Positions 4,371-8,014 of a stretch of 8,014 bases of DNA are shown piece by piece. A program made the position numbers and the translations under genes. The stretch covers positions 1 through 8,014 of the forward strand of contig JAEYYS010000448.1 in NCBI GenBank assembly GCA_023428335.1, in the 5' to 3' direction. Source of the DNA: Verrucomicrobiota bacterium. GTDB taxonomy: Bacteria > Verrucomicrobiota > Verrucomicrobiia > Verrucomicrobiales > Verrucomicrobiaceae. Position 1 is the stretch's first letter. The number at the start of each line of letters is the position of its first letter. Below the pieces are notes generated by a model that was not told the DNA's origin, did no database searches, and saw nothing but the letters and a program-made list of their open reading frames with translations.

Positions 4371-6254
4371 GTGGACACCGACCTGCCGACCATCACCTGC
4401 CCCGCCGATCTCAAAGCCCTGCCGCCGGAGAAACTGCCGGCGCTCGCTGAAAAAATCCGCGCCACCCTGATCGAAACCCTGAGCCAGACCGGCGGCCACC
4501 TCGGTCCGAACCTCGGCGTCGTCGAGCTGACCCTCGCCCTGCACCGCGTCTTCGACACGCCCAAGGACAAGTTCGTCTTCGATGTCGCCCACCAGGGCTA
4601 CGTCCACAAGATGCTCACCGGTCGCTGGGACAAGATCCACACGATCCGCCAGTACCAGGGCCTCAACGGCTTCCTGCTGCGCAGCGAGAGCGAGCACGAC
4701 TGCTACGGCGCCGGCCACGCCGGCACCGCCCTCGGCGCCGCCCTCGGCATGGCCACGGCGCGCGACCTCAAGGGCAGCGACGAACACGTCGTCTGCGTCG
4801 CCGGTGACGCCGCCTTCACCTGCGGTCCGGTGTTCGAGGCGCTCAACAACGTCGCCGCCCACACCAAGCGACTCATCATCGTCCTCAACGACAACGAGTG
4901 GTCGATCGACAAAAACGTCGGTGCCATCGCCAAGTACTTCAACAGCATCGCCACCCACCCCGGCTTTGCCAACCTGCATCACAAGGCGGCGAAGTTTGTC
5001 GAGTTCATGCTCGGCGGCGGCGCCCGCAAGCTCGCCGAACGCGTTGAGAACACCGCCAAGGGCCTGCTGCTGCCGCAGAGCGAGGGCGCACACAACCGCA
5101 GCACCCTGTTCGAGGAGTTCGGCATCCATTACTACGGCCCGATCGACGGCCACGACCTGCCGCTGCTCATCCAGACCTTCGAGTTCCTGAAGAACCAAGA
5201 CGAGCCGGTCATCCTGCACATCCTCACCGAGAAGGGCCGCGGCTACAAACCCGCCCTCGAGGACCCGCTCAAGTTCCACGGCCTCGGCAAGTACAACGTC
5301 GAGACCGGCGAGACAGCCTCGACCGACAAACCGACCTACTCGCAGATCTACGGCCGCAGCGTCACCGACTTCGCCAAGCAGGATCCGCGCATCGTCGCCA
5401 TCACCGGCGCCATGCCCGGCGGCACCGGCCTGATGTGCTTCAAGCAGGAGATCCCCGAGCGCTACTTCGACGTCGGCATCGCCGAGGAACACGCCGCCCT
5501 GTTTGCCTGCGGCATGGCCACCCAGGGCCTGCGCCCCTTCCTGACGATCTACTCGACCTTCATGCAGCGGGCGATCGACATGATCATCCACGACATGGCC
5601 ATTCAGGACCTGCCCGTGCGCCTGTGCATGGACCGCGGCGGCCTCAGCGGCGACGACGGCCCGACCCACCACGGCCTCTTCGACATCTCCTACCTGCGCG
5701 GCATCCCCGGCCTTGTGCACATGCAGCCGAAGGACGAGGACGAGTTTGTCGACATGCTCTGGACGATGGCCAACCACGACAGCGGCCCGATCGCCATCCG
5801 CTACCCGCGCGGCAACGGCCCCGGCGTCACGCCCAAGGCCACGCCGCGCCTGCTGGAAATCGGCAAGGCCGAACTCGTGGCCGATGGCAGCGATGTCGCC
5901 CTCGTCGGCCTCGGTGAAATGTTCCCGGTCGCCGAACAGGCGAAAAAGCTGCTCGAAGCCAAGGGACTGTCGGTCGCCCTGGTCAACCCGCGCTGGATCA
6001 AGCCGCTCGACGGCACGCTTCTGGAAGACCTCGCGCGCCGCGTCAAGGTGGTGTGCACGCTGGAAGACCACGTGCTCATGAACGGCTTCGGCTGCGGCGT
6101 CATCGAGCACCTCGCCGAAGCCGGCATCGCCACCCCGGTGGTGCGCGTCGGCTGGCCGGATGCCTTCGTTGAGCATGGCAGCGTCGGCGCCCTGCGCCAG
6201 AAGCACGGCCTCACCGCCGAGGCCTGCGTCGAGAAGGTGCTGGCGCGTCTCTGA
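4371..6254 (+). CDS. dxs: 1-deoxy-D-xylulose-5-phosphate synthase
   Basis: Thiamine-diphosphate enzyme joining pyruvate and glyceraldehyde 3-phosphate to give DXP, the entry step of the MEP isoprenoid pathway and a source of precursors for thiamine and pyridoxal phosphate. Length is 627 residues from GTG 4371 (E. coli 620). Residues matching the E. coli enzyme are in place: H43 (H49), Mg-binding D146 and N175 (D152, N181) with the same 29-residue spacing, E372 (E370) in A-E-E-H, and D429 (D427) in D-D-G-P-T-H-H-G. The C-terminal transketolase domain follows, with R-Y-P-R-G-N. Two motifs deviate: GDA (145-147) replaces GDG, and G-H-A-G-T replaces the usual G-H-S-S-T. I recall similar variants in PVC-group DXS proteins and expect an active enzyme. 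TTG 4362 would overlap the xseB stop as TTGA and add three residues; the choice between the two starts is open. ispA, often found between xseB and dxs, is absent. Confidence 0.93.
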   Translation: MDTDLPTITCPADLKALPPEKLPALAEKIRATLIETLSQTGGHLGPNLGVVELTLALHRVFDTPKDKFVFDVAHQGYVHKMLTGRWDKIHTIRQYQGLNGFLLRSESEHDCYGAGHAGTALGAALGMATARDLKGSDEHVVCVAGDAAFTCGPVFEALNNVAAHTKRLIIVLNDNEWSIDKNVGAIAKYFNSIATHPGFANLHHKAAKFVEFMLGGGARKLAERVENTAKGLLLPQSEGAHNRSTLFEEFGIHYYGPIDGHDLPLLIQTFEFLKNQDEPVILHILTEKGRGYKPALEDPLKFHGLGKYNVETGETASTDKPTYSQIYGRSVTDFAKQDPRIVAITGAMPGGTGLMCFKQEIPERYFDVGIAEEHAALFACGMATQGLRPFLTIYSTFMQRAIDMIIHDMAIQDLPVRLCMDRGGLSGDDGPTHHGLFDISYLRGIPGLVHMQPKDEDEFVDMLWTMANHDSGPIAIRYPRGNGPGVTPKATPRLLEIGKAELVADGSDVALVGLGEMFPVAEQAKKLLEAKGLSVALVNPRWIKPLDGTLLEDLARRVKVVCTLEDHVLMNGFGCGVIEHLAEAGIATPVVRVGWPDAFVEHGSVGALRQKHGLTAEACVEKVLARL

Positions 6255-6259
6255 CCGCC

Positions 6260-6979
6260 TCACCCGCGCGCAACCGCGACACTGCCGGTCCAGGCCTTGC
6301 GCAGGATCGACAGGTCGGAATCGACGGCGATGTGGCCGTAGCCCAGCTCGCGATGGCGTGCCAGGTCGGCGGCGTCGCGCAGCAGGATGCCCGCCGCCTT
6401 GCCGGCCGCATGCGCGGCCTCGGCGACCGTTTTCAAACAGGCGGCATAATCGAACGGCGCCGCCGCCCCCAAGCGCCCCAGGTCGTGCTGCAGGTCGGCC
6501 GGCCCGACAAACAGCACGTCGATGCCATCGACCGCGGCGATCTCCGCGCAGGCACGCACGCCGGCCACGGTTTCAATCTGGGCATGCAACAGCGGCCGCG
6601 CCTTGCTCTCAGCCGGCCGCAGGCCGTAGTCGCAGGCGCGCACCGTGCGCGCAAAACCGCGACGCCCGCGCGGCGCATGGTAGGCGGCCTGAACAATGGC
6701 CTCCGCCGCCGCGGCCGATTCGACATGCGGCACCATGACGCCGGCCGCGCCCCAGTCGAGCACGCGGCCGATCAGGTCGGCATGCGGCGCACCGACGCGG
6801 ACAATGCCCTGGGTCGCCGTGCCGCGCAGGGCGCGCAACTGGCCGGGCACGGCCGCTTCCGACTCGCAGCCGTGCTCGAGGTCGAGCAGGATCCAGTCGA
6901 GCCCGCATAGGGCGGCGAGTTCGGCGACAACGGGCGAACCGGTGGAGATCCAGGTGCCGAGGTGGAGGTCGGAATTCAT
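6260..6979 (-). CDS. HpcH/HpaI-family class II aldolase
   Basis: A 239-residue TIM-barrel aldolase, starting at the ATG whose complement is 6977-6979. The family cleaves or forms 2-keto-3-hydroxy acids, releasing pyruvate or a near analogue plus an aldehyde, using a divalent metal. Conserved residues match E. coli HpaI: H36 in L-E-H-G, R61 in I-V-R-V-G, metal ligands E136 in A-Q-I-E-T and D162 in V-G-P-A-D-L, plus P-R-G-R-R-G at 103-108. HpaI has about 262 residues; the loss here is mainly in the segment after the RRG turn (about 110-130), which may change substrate preference. Natural substrates of this family include 4-hydroxy-2-oxoheptanedioate, 2-keto-3-deoxyglucarate and 2-keto-3-deoxyrhamnonate; the sequence does not tell which applies. 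Its start overlaps the stop of the upstream phosphotransferase gene as ATGA, so the two are probably translated together. The stop faces that of dxs with 5 bp between. Confidence 0.87.
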   Translation of the reverse strand: MNSDLHLGTWISTGSPVVAELAALCGLDWILLDLEHGCESEAAVPGQLRALRGTATQGIVRVGAPHADLIGRVLDWGAAGVMVPHVESAAAAEAIVQAAYHAPRGRRGFARTVRACDYGLRPAESKARPLLHAQIETVAGVRACAEIAAVDGIDVLFVGPADLQHDLGRLGAAAPFDYAACLKTVAEAAHAAGKAAGILLRDAADLARHRELGYGHIAVDSDLSILRKAWTGSVAVARG

Positions 6980-8014
6980 GGCAGGAGGGAGAGATCAGCA
7001 TCGCGGCGCAGCCCCTCAAGGGCAAGTGCCAGGCGCTCGTGGGTGGCACGACGCAGGGCGGCACCGCCGCCGAGAAAAAAGCCGTCGTCGCGCTCGAAGT
7101 AACCGGCGCCGACGCGGATCACCGCCTTGACCAGCAGGTTGCGCAGCAGGTGCAGCCAGAAACGCGGCAGCGCGTCGTCCGGCAGTGCTCGCACCCCGGC
7201 ATAGCCGGCAAAGGCGGCACGCACCAGAGCCGCGTCATGGAAGCAGGCGAGCAGCGACAGGTCATCCATGGGGTCGCCGCTGATGGCATCGTCGAAATCG
7301 ATGAAGGCGGCGATCCGGTCCGGCGTGCCGAGGATGTTCCAGAGGGCCAGATCCTTGTGCACCAGGCAGCCCTGCTCCAACTCGAGCAGGTCGGAGGCCG
7401 AGGCGATGGCGGCTTCGATCTCGCGACCCTGTGCGGCATTCAAAAAACTGCGGTCGATCAGAAACCCCAAATGGGCATCCAGTCGCAGCAGGAAATAATC
7501 GGCATAGCTCGGGCGCAACCCGTTCAGCCCGGCATCCAGCACGCCAAACCCCGAAGGCTGCACCGCCTGCCAGCGAGCAACGGCAGCGCCGATGGCACGG
7601 AACACCGGCTCGACCTGCAGTTCCCCGCGCCGGAACCAGTGGTTCAGGTCGGGCGTATCGAAACACTCCAGTGCCTGCCAGGCAAACGGCACGCGCGCGC
7701 GGCTGGCATCACAGCCCAAAACCACCGGCACCGGCAGGCCTTCGGCCCGCACCCGCGTGAGCACGGCGCTCTCCACCGCCAGATGAGCATCGCCCTCAGG
7801 GCCGTCCTCGACCCGCACAAACAGCCGCTGGCCGTCGGCCTCGCCCCGCCAAGTCAGGTGATTGCCCTGGCCCGCCCCCGGCTGCAGCACCAACCGGTGT
7901 GCCCCCAAGGACTCGCGCAAGGCTTCGGCGAGCGGTGCTTCCAGTTCCGCGGCGCGCGCCGCCCGCGGGGCGGTGCCGGGAAAGGCGGCAGGGCGGTCGC
8001 CCTTCCAGTAATTA
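6976..8014 (-). CDS. APH-fold phosphotransferase (5' end cut by window)
   Basis: Kinase-like protein of the aminoglycoside/choline/homoserine kinase superfamily, which transfers phosphate from ATP to small hydroxylated compounds in the cytoplasm. Numbered from the TTG at 7920, the catalytic loop is H-K-D-L-A-L-W-N at 188-195 (Brenner motif, base D190, N195), and the metal-binding motif is I-D-F-D-D at 207-211, followed by G-D-P-x-D-D-L. The N-lobe has a Gly-rich turn at 15-20 and F-V-R-V, with Arg where many relatives have Lys. The frame stays open upstream of 7920 to the window edge with no ATG or GTG, adding 31 residues that begin N-Y-W-K-G-D-R-P. The true start is therefore probably just outside the window and TTG 7920 is not preferred. 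Its stop overlaps the aldolase start by 4 bp. An antibiotic-resistance role is not supported; a metabolic kinase paired with the aldolase is likelier. Confidence 0.82.
   Translation of the reverse strand, partial: NYWKGDRPAAFPGTAPRAARAAELEAPLAEALRESLGAHRLVLQPGAGQGNHLTWRGEADGQRLFVRVEDGPEGDAHLAVESAVLTRVRAEGLPVPVVLGCDASRARVPFAWQALECFDTPDLNHWFRRGELQVEPVFRAIGAAVARWQAVQPSGFGVLDAGLNGLRPSYADYFLLRLDAHLGFLIDRSFLNAAQGREIEAAIASASDLLELEQGCLVHKDLALWNILGTPDRIAAFIDFDDAISGDPMDDLSLLACFHDAALVRAAFAGYAGVRALPDDALPRFWLHLLRNLLVKAVIRVGAGYFERDDGFFLGGGAALRRATHERLALALEGLRRDADLSLLP

Noticed and set aside
4149..6263. 704-codon open frame on the minus strand over dxs and xseB
   Set aside because: It is the complement of two clearly recognisable genes; long antisense frames are expected from GC-rich codon use, and its product is a Val/Ala/Gly/Asp-rich shadow with no domain.
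6976..8014. Aminoglycoside resistance gene
   Set aside because: Only the general APH fold is seen; there is no resemblance to a named resistance enzyme, no mobile-element context, and the gene is coupled to an aldolase.

Overview
The window reads as chromosomal housekeeping DNA from a GC-rich bacterium. The best guess is a member of the PVC superphylum, probably Verrucomicrobiota of the Opitutales type. This rests on memory of family style, not on a search. The DXS has GDA where most have GDG, a stand-alone tandem-ACT protein and a DUF6941-like protein sit next to mrdA, and most plausible start codons follow C-rich leaders without a Shine-Dalgarno sequence. I see no phage, transposon, CRISPR, tRNA or rRNA.

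Layout. Positions 1-794 (+) hold the 3' part of an SGNH/GDSL hydrolase that enters from the left edge. Positions 864-2897 (+) hold mrdA (penicillin-binding protein 2), followed 6 bp later by a DUF6941-like gene and 20 bp after that by a tandem-ACT-domain gene; these three look like one transcription unit. A 215 bp intergenic region (3821-4035) holds purine-rich direct repeats, five copies of a TCTCCAC heptamer and a promoter-like element inside a perfect inverted repeat. Then come xseB and dxs (4036-6254, +), which touch or overlap. On the minus strand, converging on dxs with only 5 bp between stop codons, lie an APH-fold phosphotransferase, cut by the right edge, and an HpcH/HpaI-type aldolase joined to it by an ATGA overlap (6260-8014).

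How the genes fit together. DXS makes DXP, the first intermediate of the MEP isoprenoid pathway, which feeds undecaprenyl phosphate and therefore lipid II. PBP2 cross-links the peptidoglycan built from lipid II during elongation. XseB is the small subunit of exonuclease VII, and its link to dxs resembles the common xseB-ispA-dxs order with ispA missing. The aldolase and kinase-like pair probably acts on one small hydroxylated substrate that I cannot name.

I find no clear case for an undescribed multi-gene system. The points most worth a second look are the signal-peptide-like N-terminus and cationic C-terminal tail of PBP2, the promoter/operator-like element before xseB, the xseB-dxs junction with its T6 run, the kinase-aldolase pair, and the missing ribosome binding sites.
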